Assembly: GCA_963702495.1 (NCBI GenBank) | Contig: CAVPDA010000023.1 | Span: forward strand, 1-64,000 | Length of the DNA: 64,000 bases | DNA from: CAVPDA01 sp963702495 | GTDB lineage: Bacteria > Pseudomonadota > Gammaproteobacteria > Burkholderiales > Rhodocyclaceae | Direction: 5' to 3' | In this document: one piece after another, positions 56,094-64,000 of the stretch | Layout of the letters: each line of letters opens with the position of its first letter | Position numbering within the stretch: the first letter of the stretch is position 1 | Position numbers and translations under genes: made by a program | Notes under the pieces: model-generated | What the model was told of the DNA's origin: nothing | What the model saw: only the letters and a program-made list of their open reading frames with translations | The model's database searches: none

Positions 56094-56576
56094 ATGAACT
56101 TCGAGCATCTGATCGAGATCAACGACGCGAGCCTGCCCGACCTCCAAGCGCTGACCCGGTCTGCGCTCTGGCGCGGGCTGGTGATCCGCGCCGAGAAACC
56201 GCAGTTCTCGGTGATCGGATTGGACGAGTGCCGGATTCTGGAGCGCGGCGAGGGCTTTCTGAAGCGCGAGCTGCGCTTCGGGCATCTGCAGGTGCGCGAT
56301 CGCGTCCGCCTGGTGCCCTTGCAGTCCGTCACCTATGAAACGGAGGCGAGCGGAGATATGGCGGCGAGCCGCCTGACCATGGCCATCGAGGAGCCCTGGC
56401 CGGGGCGCCTGTTCGTCCGCTTCACCTACGCCGATGCGCCGGGACCGGCGGCGGGCACGATGGATCACTTCTACGACGAGCATCGGAAGCAGGCCTATCT
56501 GTTCGCCGACATCGACACCATCGCCACCATCCGCCGCCTCGCCCGCGAGGGTTTGCTGGCGCAGGAGGACGCTTGA
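56094..56576 (+). CDS. AtaL-like (DUF1857) SRPBCC-fold protein
   Basis: 160 residues with the family pattern MNFEHLIEINDASLPDLQAL, RELRFGHLQVRDRVRLVPLQ and the C-terminal DEHRKQAYLFADIDT. AtaL-like proteins are found near aromatic-compound and secondary metabolism genes; no reaction is established. Confidence 0.8.
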   Translation: MNFEHLIEINDASLPDLQALTRSALWRGLVIRAEKPQFSVIGLDECRILERGEGFLKRELRFGHLQVRDRVRLVPLQSVTYETEASGDMAASRLTMAIEEPWPGRLFVRFTYADAPGPAAGTMDHFYDEHRKQAYLFADIDTIATIRRLAREGLLAQEDA

Positions 56577-56624
56577 GGTGAAAGCGTGGAAGGCTGCAGT
56601 GACCGGTGGCTGTGACGAAAGGGA

Positions 56625-57473
56625 TCAGCGGCGTGCCGCGACCGTGCGTTGGACCTGTTCGCCCAGACCCGACACCCCCAGGCGCATCGTCTGCCCCGTC
56701 CGCAGATAGAGCGGCGGCTTGCGGCCCAGGCCGACGCCCGCCGGGGTGCCGGTGGTGATGATGTCGCCCGGCTGCAGGCTCATGAAGCGGCTGATGTAGG
56801 ACACGAGCTGGGCGACGCCGAAAATCATGTTGCGCGTGTTTCCGTTCTGGCACTGACGGCCGTCCACCTCCAGCCAGAGGTCGAGGCTCTGCGGATCGGG
56901 GACCTCGTCGGCGGTCACCAGCCAGGGTCCGATCGGCGCGAAGGTGTCGCAGCCCTTGCCCTTGTCCCACTGGCCGCCGCGTTCGAGCTGGAAGGCGCGC
57001 TCCGAGATGTCATTGACCACGCAATAGCCGGCCACATGATCGAGGGCCTGCTCGGCATTCACGTACTTGGCCGGCTTGCCGATGACCGCGCCCAGCTCCA
57101 CCTCCCAGTCCGTCTTCTCCGCGCCGAGGGGGATTTCCACGTCGTCGCCGGGTCCGCAGATGGCGCTGGTGGCCTTGAAGAACAGCACCGGTTCGGCGGG
57201 GATGGGCATGCCCGACTCCAGTGCATGGTCGCGGTAGTTCAAGCCGACGCCGACCAGCTTTCCCACCTGTCCGACACAGGGACCGATGCGCGGCGCGCCG
57301 GCGACTTCGGGCAGCAGGGAGGCATCGAGGGCGCGCAGTCTGGCCAGGCTGTCCGGCAGCAATATGGTGCCGCGTATGTCGTCGATATGCCGCGACAGGT
57401 CGCGCAGCCTGCCCTCGCTGTCGAGCAGACCGGGCTTCTCCTGCCCGGCGTCGCCGTAACGCAGCAGTTTCAT
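56625..57473 (-). CDS. Fumarylacetoacetate hydrolase-family protein
   Basis: 282 residues. The metal-binding acidic set is in KTDWEVELGAVIG and NDISERAFQ; GVGLNYRDHALESG and GDIITTGTPAGVG complete the FAH pattern. Often annotated ureidoglycolate lyase, but acylpyruvase or aromatic-pathway hydrolysis is equally possible. Confidence 0.9.
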   Translation of the reverse strand: MKLLRYGDAGQEKPGLLDSEGRLRDLSRHIDDIRGTILLPDSLARLRALDASLLPEVAGAPRIGPCVGQVGKLVGVGLNYRDHALESGMPIPAEPVLFFKATSAICGPGDDVEIPLGAEKTDWEVELGAVIGKPAKYVNAEQALDHVAGYCVVNDISERAFQLERGGQWDKGKGCDTFAPIGPWLVTADEVPDPQSLDLWLEVDGRQCQNGNTRNMIFGVAQLVSYISRFMSLQPGDIITTGTPAGVGLGRKPPLYLRTGQTMRLGVSGLGEQVQRTVAARR

Positions 57474-57545
57474 GGCCTTGTCTCGCTTCGCCTGGGGCCT
57501 GCGTGTCCTGCCCGCGGCCGAACGGATCCCGTGCCGCCGGGTGGG

Positions 57546-58025
57546 TCACTGCAATGTGGCATTGGCCTGCTCGTTGGCCACGCGGGCCAGCTCGGTGACT
57601 TCGATGCCGGCGTGAAGTTCGAGCGAAGCCTCGAAGGGTTCGGGCCGCACGTAAAGAGAAAGAAACGCGTCGCCGGCCTTGAGCAGCCGGATGGACTGCT
57701 GCCGCGCCTGCGCTGCGATGTCCTGCAGCAGAATGGTGGCCACGGCGGCGGCGACACTGGCGAGCTTGATCTCGTCCGGGCCGAAGCTGCCCATCTCGAT
57801 ACGGGTGACCAGTTGCGGCAGGAATTCGCCCTCCGCCTTGGCGAGCAGCAGCAGGGTCGGAGCCGCAGTGCGCAACTCGATGCCGAGGGACAGCTGCGGA
57901 TTGTCGCCCGCCACCGCGGCAATGGCCTGCGGGTCGATGCGCGCGCGCATGCCGGCGAGGCAGGCCAGCGCTGATTGATGCAGGTCTTGGGCGGCGGCGC
58001 GCCGTGTCGTGTCGTCGTATTGCAT
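57546..58025 (-). CDS. Hypothetical protein
   Basis: 159 residues, soluble, no signal or membrane segment. It reads as an alpha/beta protein (for example ELRTAAPTLLLLAKAEGEFL and SVAAAVATILLQDIAAQARQ). I do not recognise the family. It starts 7 bases after the acetate kinase fusion and is probably in the same operon. Confidence 0.75.
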   Translation of the reverse strand: MQYDDTTRRAAAQDLHQSALACLAGMRARIDPQAIAAVAGDNPQLSLGIELRTAAPTLLLLAKAEGEFLPQLVTRIEMGSFGPDEIKLASVAAAVATILLQDIAAQARQQSIRLLKAGDAFLSLYVRPEPFEASLELHAGIEVTELARVANEQANATLQ

Positions 58026-58032
58026 GATCTGT

Positions 58033-60360
58033 TCAGCGCCGGCTCTGGATCTCGTCGATGTAACCGATCATGCCGGTCCTTATGTTGCCGGCGTTGCCTT
58101 CGTCGGTGTCGATGTGCATGGCGAGGCGATAGTTGGGATTCACCCGCACCACCACGTCACCGAAGATCAGTTCGCGGTCGCCCTCGATGCGCACGCGCAC
58201 CACGTACTTGTCGCGCAGTCCGAAGCGCAGCGCATCTTCCGGCGACATGTGGATATGGCGCTGGGCGCAGATCACGCCGCGGGCGATGGCAGCCGTGCCG
58301 GCCGGACCGACCAGGGCGGCTCCGGGCGTATTCACCAGGTCGCCCGATTCCCGGATGGGCGGCTGGATGCCGAGCTTGAACTGCTCGGTCATGGCGATCT
58401 CCACCTGGGTCTCCTTGCGCGTGGGACCGAGCACCCGCACGTTGTCGATCTTGCCCTTGGGTCCGACGATATGAACCTTCTCGCGGCAGGCGAACTGCCC
58501 CGGCTGGGACAGTTCATGCTCCGGCGTGAGCTGGTGGCCGGGGCCGAACAGCTTGTCCACGTCGGCCTGCGACAGGTGGGCGTGATGGGCGGAGACTTCG
58601 ATCGGAATCGGGGCTTCCTGCTGCCCCCTGATGATCTGGTTGATCTGGTTGTGCTCGACGGCGCGCAGGGCTTCCCAGGCGACCAGCCGCTCGTCGTTGT
58701 TGGCGATGACCAGAATCTTCACCGGCGAATCGTCGGCGGAGATCTCCGCGTGGGAGCGCACCTCCTTCAAATTGCGGTTCTTTTCCTCGTCCAGCTTGAT
58801 GCCCATGTAGGCCAGGCCCTGGCACGCCAGACTGCGCACGGCGGAACTGGTTTCGCCGATGCGGCCGGTGAAGGCCAGCACGTCGACGCCGCCCATCGCC
58901 GCCACGTAGGCGCCGATGTTCTTGCGGATCTGGTAGCAATAGGCCTTGTGGGCGAGCAGCGCCCGATGATGCCCTTCGTTGGCGGCTTCCTCGATCTCGC
59001 GAATGTCGCCCGAGATGCCGGAGATTCCTCGCAGGCCGCTTTCGGCGTTGATCAACTGGCTCAGGGCCGCGGCATCGAGCTGGAAGTGCTCCATCAGATG
59101 GATCATCACTCCCGGATCCATGCTGCCGGTGCGCGAGGCCATGATCAGCCCGTCGGCCGGGGTCATGCCCATCGAGGTGTCCACCGATCGGCCATGGTCG
59201 ATGGCGCAGAGGGAGGATCCGATTCCCAGATGGCAGGAGATGATCTCCAGTTCGCCGAGGGGGCGCTTCAGCGTCTGCGCCGCCCGCAGGGAAACATAGC
59301 GGTGGGAGGTGCCGTGGAAGCCGTAGCGGCGGATGCCTTCCTTCTTGTAATAGTCGTAGGGCAGTCCATACAGGTAGGCGTAGGTCGGCAGCGTCTGGTG
59401 GAAGGCGGTGTCGAACACCGCGACATGGGGCAGGGCGGGGAAGAACTTCATCGCCAACCGGATGCCTTCCACGTTGATCGGGTTGTGGAACGGCGCCAGC
59501 ACCGACAAGGCTTCGATGTCCGCCAGCACCTGAGGCGTGATCACCATCGAGTTGGAGAACTTGCTCCCGCCGTGTACCACGCGGTGACCGACGGCGATGA
59601 TGTCCTGGGGCAGGACGTGAAACTTGCCGTCGAGCGTCTGCAGCTCGTCGAACAGCACCGCGAAGAAATCGGCGAGGGCGAACGCCGGACGCTCGCGGCG
59701 GGTGATCGAGCCGCCCGCATCCAGGCTCACGTGCACCTGCGGCTGGCTCAGATCTTCGATGATGCCGTGCACATCCCGGTTCTGATCCTGGGTGTCGTAC
59801 ACGCCGAAGCGGATCTGGCAGCGGCCCGCATTCAGGACCAGGATTTTTCCCGGCGTGTCGGTCCGCAGATTGAGGGCGTAGGGGTCGTCCGCCTTCGTCA
59901 CGGCGTTGGCGTGGAGCTGGCCGCTGGTGATGTCCACCGCATAGGCGCGCGTCCGCTCCGCCAGCAGCCGGGACAAATAGATGATGGCTTTGGGGTGAAC
60001 CATGATGCGGGATGTGAACACATCCTGCGGGATCAGCAGCACGAAGCAGCGGTTGCCGGCGATGACGTCCGCCACCGTGCGATCGCCGGTGAGGAGCGAC
60101 ATCTCGCCGAACACATCTCCCGCTTCGAGTTGGCTGAGGACGACCCGCCCACCCGTGCTGTCCGTCACCGAAACCTGCGCGTGGCCGCTGGCGAGCACGC
60201 CGAAGAAGCGTCCGTCCTCACCGCATTCGATGATCGCCTCGCTCGGTTCGAACGTCCGGAACGCGCTGCGGGCGGCGATCTCCTCCACATGGCGGGGATC
60301 GAAGCCATCGAACAGGCGGACATGCTCCAGCAAGAAACGGTTCAGTTCGGACAGGGTCAT
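58033..60360 (-). CDS. cNMP-binding / acetate kinase / PduL phosphotransacylase fusion
   Basis: 775 residues in three parts. Residues about 15-135: cyclic-nucleotide-binding fold with phosphate cassette GDVFGEMSLLTGDRTVADV. About 170-565: acetate kinase, with predicted catalytic Arg260 (GHRVVHGG), His292, Asp317, His349 (YGFHGTSH), Arg410 and Glu503 kept; the N-terminal nucleotide loop reads NAGRCQIRF instead of the usual NxGSSSxK. About 580-770: PduL-type phosphotransacylase with zinc-histidine motifs AHHAHLS and RHIHMS. One chain could convert acetyl-CoA to acetate and ATP (or the reverse) under nucleotide control. The ATG at 60360 was chosen because the frame upstream lacks domain sequence. 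Confidence 0.9.
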   Translation of the reverse strand: MTLSELNRFLLEHVRLFDGFDPRHVEEIAARSAFRTFEPSEAIIECGEDGRFFGVLASGHAQVSVTDSTGGRVVLSQLEAGDVFGEMSLLTGDRTVADVIAGNRCFVLLIPQDVFTSRIMVHPKAIIYLSRLLAERTRAYAVDITSGQLHANAVTKADDPYALNLRTDTPGKILVLNAGRCQIRFGVYDTQDQNRDVHGIIEDLSQPQVHVSLDAGGSITRRERPAFALADFFAVLFDELQTLDGKFHVLPQDIIAVGHRVVHGGSKFSNSMVITPQVLADIEALSVLAPFHNPINVEGIRLAMKFFPALPHVAVFDTAFHQTLPTYAYLYGLPYDYYKKEGIRRYGFHGTSHRYVSLRAAQTLKRPLGELEIISCHLGIGSSLCAIDHGRSVDTSMGMTPADGLIMASRTGSMDPGVMIHLMEHFQLDAAALSQLINAESGLRGISGISGDIREIEEAANEGHHRALLAHKAYCYQIRKNIGAYVAAMGGVDVLAFTGRIGETSSAVRSLACQGLAYMGIKLDEEKNRNLKEVRSHAEISADDSPVKILVIANNDERLVAWEALRAVEHNQINQIIRGQQEAPIPIEVSAHHAHLSQADVDKLFGPGHQLTPEHELSQPGQFACREKVHIVGPKGKIDNVRVLGPTRKETQVEIAMTEQFKLGIQPPIRESGDLVNTPGAALVGPAGTAAIARGVICAQRHIHMSPEDALRFGLRDKYVVRVRIEGDRELIFGDVVVRVNPNYRLAMHIDTDEGNAGNIRTGMIGYIDEIQSRR

Positions 60361-60502
60361 GAGGATTTGCTCGGCGCCCGTTCCATTTTCCGTCAGGCAA
60401 CGGGGCGCACCAGGCTGTTTCGAGTGAGCCAAGCGTAACACATTGCTGCACTGCAGAAAATCCGGCCGTTGCTGTGTTGCACGGGAAGGAGCAGGCAGCG
60501 GC

Positions 60503-60550
60503 TTGACATTTGGAAAACCTGCGAATAAGTTACTGACCGGCTAGTCAGTA
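60503..60550 (+). promoter_or_regulatory. TetR promoter and operator of the RND operon
   Basis: The -35 TTGACA (60503-60508), a 17-base spacer and -10 TAAGTT (60526-60531) are followed at once by the dyad TACTGAC (60531-60537) and GTCAGTA (60544-60550) around CGGCTA. A dimer on the dyad would block the promoter. It lies 12 bases before the TetR gene, a standard autoregulated layout. Confidence 0.8.
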
Positions 60551-60561
60551 TCGGTTCGTTC

Positions 60562-61257
60562 ATGTCCGGAGATACGTCCGTCCGCCCTCGCCGGGAACGG
60601 CGCAAGGAAGCCCGCCCCTCGGAGCTTACCGCCGCCGCCCTCGATCTTTTCGTCGAGCGCGGCTTCGCCGCCACCCGTCTGGAAGACATCGCCGCGCGCG
60701 CCGGGGTATCCAAGGGGACGCTCTATCTGTATTTCGCGGGCAAGGAGGATTTGTTCAAGGCGGTGGTGCGCGAGGGCATCGTTCCTGCGCTGACGCAGGC
60801 CGAGATGTTGATCGCGGAGCACCGGGGCAGCGCGAGCGATCTGCTGCGCAGCCTGATCCGCGGCTGGTGGCAACTGATCGGCAGCACGCCGCTGGGGGGC
60901 ATCACCAAGCTCATGATCGCCGAAGCGCGCAATTTTCCCGAGATCGCGCAGTTCTATTACGACGAGGTGTTGCGCCGCGCCCACGGTCTGATGCGCAGGG
61001 TGCTGCTGCGCGGGCAGGAGAGCGGTGAGTTCCGCGCCGGCGACGTGGATACCTGGCAGCAGTTGGTCTTTTCGCCGTTCATCATGTTTGCCGTGTGGCG
61101 TCATTCGCTCGCCTGCTGCGATGCTCGGGCCGGGGCGCCGGAGGCGTACATCGAGGCGGCCCTCGACTTCGTTTTGCGCGGCTTGCGCAGCGACCCCGGC
61201 AGCTTGTCGATCTCCCGCGAGCCTGCCGCTGCGCCAGCACGCTCACCGGAGGGTTGA
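60562..61257 (+). CDS. TetR-family repressor
   Basis: 231 residues. The helix-turn-helix is at about 20-65 (ALDLFVERGFAATRLEDIAA, then VSKGTLYLYFAGKEDLF). The C-terminal ligand domain is of the AcrR type. It begins an operon with an adaptor and an RND pump, and probably represses it through the adjacent dyad. Confidence 0.9.
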   Translation: MSGDTSVRPRRERRKEARPSELTAAALDLFVERGFAATRLEDIAARAGVSKGTLYLYFAGKEDLFKAVVREGIVPALTQAEMLIAEHRGSASDLLRSLIRGWWQLIGSTPLGGITKLMIAEARNFPEIAQFYYDEVLRRAHGLMRRVLLRGQESGEFRAGDVDTWQQLVFSPFIMFAVWRHSLACCDARAGAPEAYIEAALDFVLRGLRSDPGSLSISREPAAAPARSPEG

Positions 61258-61261
61258 AGAA

Positions 61262-62368
61262 ATGCCCATGCATGCGCCGTATCCACGCGGAACCCTGGCG
61301 ATGCTCGTTGCCCTGGCTGCCCTGGCCGGCTGCGGGAAGGAGAGCGCCGCGCCGGAATCGGTCCGCCCGGTGCTGACCCAGACGGTGCAGTTCGCACTGA
61401 CTGCGGCGACTGCGGTGTTTCCCGGCGAGGTGCGTGCCCGACACGAAAGCGATCTCGCCTTTCGCATCGGCGGCAAGATCGTCTCGCGCGAGGTGGATGT
61501 CGGGGCGGCGGTGCGCAAGGGGCAGACCCTGGCAAGGCTCGACCCGAGCGACGTGGCGCTGGCGGTGCGCACGGCCGAGGCCCAGCTCGCCGCGGCGGAA
61601 ACGGACTTCGGCTATGCCGAAGCGGAGCTGAAGCGCTCGCAATCGCTGCTGGAGCAGCGTTTCATCAGCCAGGCCGCAGTCGACGGCAAGCGCAATGCGT
61701 TCAATGTCGCCAAAGCCCGTCTGGAGCAAGCGCGCTCGCAGCGCGCGGTTGCCGCCAACCAGATGGTCTACGCCACGCTTGCGGCGGACCGGGACGGGAT
61801 CATCACGGCCGTCAATGCCGAACCGGGTCAGGTGGTCGCAGCGGGCCAGACGGTGGCGCGTCTCGCCCGTCCCGACGAAAAGGAAGCGTGGATCAGCGTT
61901 CCCGAGAGCCGGCTGGCGGAACTGCGCGACGCGCCGGAATTGGCGGCCAACCTGTGGGCGGCACCGGCCCGGCTCTATGCGGCCAAGGTGAGGGAGATCG
62001 CACCCAGCGCCGACGCGGTGACGCGCAGCTTCCAGGTGAAAGTGTCGCTGCCGGATGCGGACTCGGACGTGCGCCTCGGCATGACCGCCAACGTGATGGT
62101 GAAGCGTTCCGGGGCGGGTGCAACGGCGAAGCTGCCGCTGCCGGCGCTCGCCAGCCGGGAGGGCAAGCCGGTGGTCTGGGTGGTGAGCGACCAGGGCGAA
62201 GCGCAACCGCGCGCCGTCGAGGTGGCCGGCTACCAGCAGGACGGAGTCATCATCGCGGCCGGCCTCAGGGAAGGCGAGAAGGTCGTGGTGGCCGGCGCGC
62301 ACAAGCTCCTGGCCGGGCAGAAGGTCGATCCGCGGCCGTCGCCGCTGGCGGTGACGCCGCCGCGCTAG
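61262..62368 (+). CDS. RND efflux periplasmic adaptor lipoprotein
   Basis: 368 residues. Lipobox LAGC gives a lipidated Cys near residue 22. Lipoyl halves (EVDVGAAVRKGQTLARLD and ADRDGIITAVNAEPGQVV) flank a hairpin, followed by beta-barrel and membrane-proximal domains. It links the RND pump to an outer-membrane channel. It starts 4 bases after the TetR gene; a second ATG at 61268 is possible. Confidence 0.92.
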   Translation: MPMHAPYPRGTLAMLVALAALAGCGKESAAPESVRPVLTQTVQFALTAATAVFPGEVRARHESDLAFRIGGKIVSREVDVGAAVRKGQTLARLDPSDVALAVRTAEAQLAAAETDFGYAEAELKRSQSLLEQRFISQAAVDGKRNAFNVAKARLEQARSQRAVAANQMVYATLAADRDGIITAVNAEPGQVVAAGQTVARLARPDEKEAWISVPESRLAELRDAPELAANLWAAPARLYAAKVREIAPSADAVTRSFQVKVSLPDADSDVRLGMTANVMVKRSGAGATAKLPLPALASREGKPVVWVVSDQGEAQPRAVEVAGYQQDGVIIAAGLREGEKVVVAGAHKLLAGQKVDPRPSPLAVTPPR

Positions 62369-62394
62369 GCGCAATCCCGAGAACAGCCCGGATC

Positions 62395-64000
62395 ATGAAC
62401 GGCTTCAATCTATCCGAGTGGGCGCTGCGCCATCAGGCGCTGGTGCGCTATTTCATCCTGGTGCTGGCGGTGGTGGGGGTGATGGCCTACCAGCGCCTGT
62501 CCCAGTCGGAGGATCCGCCCTTCACCTTCAAGGTGATGGTGATCCGCACCCTGTGGCCGGGGGCCACCGCGCGCGAGGTGGAACAGCAGGTCACCGACCG
62601 CATCGAGAAGAAGCTGCAGGAGGCCCCCTACGCCGACATCATCCGCAGCTACTCGAAGCCGGGCGAATCCAACGTGTTCTTCCTGGCCAGGGATTCGACG
62701 CCGCCGATGGAGACTCCCAACGTTTTCTATCAGGTGCGCAAGAAGATCGGCGACATCCGGCACACGCTCCCCGCCGGCATCCAGGGACCGTTCTTCAACG
62801 ACGAGTTCGGCGACACCCTGGGCAATGTCTATGCGCTGATCGGCGACGGCTACGACTACGCCGCCCTCAAGCATTACGCCGACAAGTTGCGCGACGAACT
62901 GCTGCGGGTGAAGGACGTCGCCAAGGTCGAACTCATAGGCGAGCAGGACGAACGCATCTACGTCGAGCTTTCCAGCACCCGGCTGGCGACCCTGGGCATC
63001 GATCTGCAGACCTTGCTGGGCGCGCTGGCGAGCCAGAACGCGGTGGCGGCGGCCGGCAGCTTCGAGACCGGCTTCGACCGCATCTACCTGAGACCCGGCG
63101 GGGCGTTCGATTCGGTGGAGCGGATTCGCGAGCTGTCGATCCGCGCCGGCGGCCGCCTGCTTCGGCTCGGCGACATCGCGGAGGTGAAGCGCAGTTTCGC
63201 CGACCCGCCCCAGCCGCGCATGCGCTTCATGGGCAGCGATGCCCTGGGGGTCGGCGTGTCGATGGCGAAAGGCGGCGACATCATCGCCCTCGGCAGGCAT
63301 CTCGACGCGGCAGTGGCGCGCATCCAGCATCAGTTGCCGCTGGGACTGGAACTCCATGCCGTGGCGAGCCAGCCCACGGCGGTGGCGCGCTCGATCAACG
63401 AATTCGTGCGCGCGCTGGCGGAAGCGGTGGCGATCGTGCTGGTGGTGTCCTTCTTCAGCCTCGGCTTTCGCACCGGACTGGTGGTGGCGCTGTCGATCCC
63501 GCTGGTGCTGGCGCTCACCTTCTTCTTCATGTACCTGTTCGGCGTCGGGCTGCACAAGATCTCGCTCGGCGCCCTGATTCTGGCGCTGGGCCTGCTGGTC
63601 GATGACGCCATCATCGCGGTGGAGATGATGGCAGTGAAGATGGAGCAGGGCTGGGACCGGGTGAAAGCGGCTTCCTTCGCCTATACCAGCACCGCCATGC
63701 CGATGCTGACCGGCACCCTGGTCACCGCCGCCGGCTTCCTGCCCATCGCCACGGCCGCCTCCAGCACCGGGGAATACACCCGTTCCATCTTTCAGGTGTC
63801 GGTGATCGCGCTGCTCATCTCCTGGTTCGCGGCGGTGATCGTGATTCCCTATCTCGGCTTCCGCCTGCTGCCCGATCTGCATGGCAAACGCGGCGAATCC
63901 GGCGTTCACGAGGTTTACGACTCTCCCTTCTATCGCCGATTCCGGCAGGTCGTGAGATGGTGTGTCCGATATCGCAAGACCGTCATCCTGGTGACGCTGC
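62395..64000 (+). CDS. RND-family efflux pump (partial)
   Basis: 535 residues visible; the gene continues past the right edge. TM1 lies near 18-36, a large periplasmic domain follows, then TM2-TM6 from about 335. The proton-relay aspartates are in LGLLVDDAIIAVE near 402-403. It is an AcrB-like HAE1 or related pump, paired with the adaptor 26 bases upstream. Substrates unknown. Confidence 0.92.
   Translation, partial: MNGFNLSEWALRHQALVRYFILVLAVVGVMAYQRLSQSEDPPFTFKVMVIRTLWPGATAREVEQQVTDRIEKKLQEAPYADIIRSYSKPGESNVFFLARDSTPPMETPNVFYQVRKKIGDIRHTLPAGIQGPFFNDEFGDTLGNVYALIGDGYDYAALKHYADKLRDELLRVKDVAKVELIGEQDERIYVELSSTRLATLGIDLQTLLGALASQNAVAAAGSFETGFDRIYLRPGGAFDSVERIRELSIRAGGRLLRLGDIAEVKRSFADPPQPRMRFMGSDALGVGVSMAKGGDIIALGRHLDAAVARIQHQLPLGLELHAVASQPTAVARSINEFVRALAEAVAIVLVVSFFSLGFRTGLVVALSIPLVLALTFFFMYLFGVGLHKISLGALILALGLLVDDAIIAVEMMAVKMEQGWDRVKAASFAYTSTAMPMLTGTLVTAAGFLPIATAASSTGEYTRSIFQVSVIALLISWFAAVIVIPYLGFRLLPDLHGKRGESGVHEVYDSPFYRRFRQVVRWCVRYRKTVILVTL

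Noticed and set aside
58009..60438. An 809-codon open frame antisense to the acetate kinase fusion
   Set aside because: High-GC shadow of a gene with clear domains on the other strand.

Overview
The window is high-GC, gene-dense DNA from a Gram-negative bacterium, most likely a betaproteobacterium close to Rhodocyclales or sulphur-oxidising relatives. This rests on gene content and order (ybgC-tolQRAB-pal-cpoB-queE next to ruvCAB, a flavocytochrome c sulfide dehydrogenase cluster, an SAH riboswitch before ahcY); no marker gene for firm placement is present. Neither end of the window is a natural boundary.

Layout. 1-7010 (minus): a tight operon of a GAF-domain membrane-fusion protein, a PqqD-like/M50 site-2 protease/HlyD protein, a short SecA-like ATPase and a second HlyD adaptor. 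It runs into a protein, cut by the window edge, that carries an N-terminal LEPR-type motif. I read this as a dedicated export system for a large surface protein. 7190-13290: a poorly coding, decayed island with a broken HEPN gene, a nucleotidyltransferase with a winged helix, and two tyrosine recombinases, one frameshifted, ending 15 bases from a tRNA-Lys. 13291-13574: two tRNA-Lys genes and their promoter. 13600-22700: DUF302 protein, queC, an AurF-like diiron oxygenase, a luciferase-like oxidoreductase, an SDR protein and a liv-type ABC transporter; these separate queC from queE. 22722-28624: queE and the full Tol-Pal operon. 28846-33030: ruvB, ruvA and ruvC with small genes between. 33190-36250: yebC, a toxin-antitoxin pair and a HerA-like ATPase. 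36400-43113: a sulfide-oxidation and cytochrome cluster (fccA, fccB, diheme cytochrome, tetraheme NapC-type protein, ankyrin protein) facing a divergent hybrid histidine kinase. 43208-51105: threonine aldolase, DinB, metF, vapBC, ahcY with SAH riboswitch, YidB-like protein, a restriction-modification remnant and a Uma2 protein. 51174-54245: thiC and thiD behind a TPP riboswitch. 54348-60360: signalling and metabolic genes, ending in a fusion of a cyclic-nucleotide-binding domain, acetate kinase and a PduL-type phosphotransacylase. 60503-64000: a TetR-controlled RND efflux operon, cut by the right edge.

Two patterns cross the window. First, GTAG-headed palindromic (REP-type) elements sit in at least five intergenic gaps, with stems whose sequences differ but stay paired. 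Second, single-base frameshifts interrupt conserved genes (yebC, ahcY, thiC, the NapC-type gene, the ankyrin gene). Most are one-base insertions or deletions in G/C-rich stretches and look more like assembly error than decay, so translated products here should be checked against reads.

The strongest candidates for undescribed biology are the SecA-like/M50/HlyD export operon with its LEPR-motif partner and the three-domain acetate kinase fusion.
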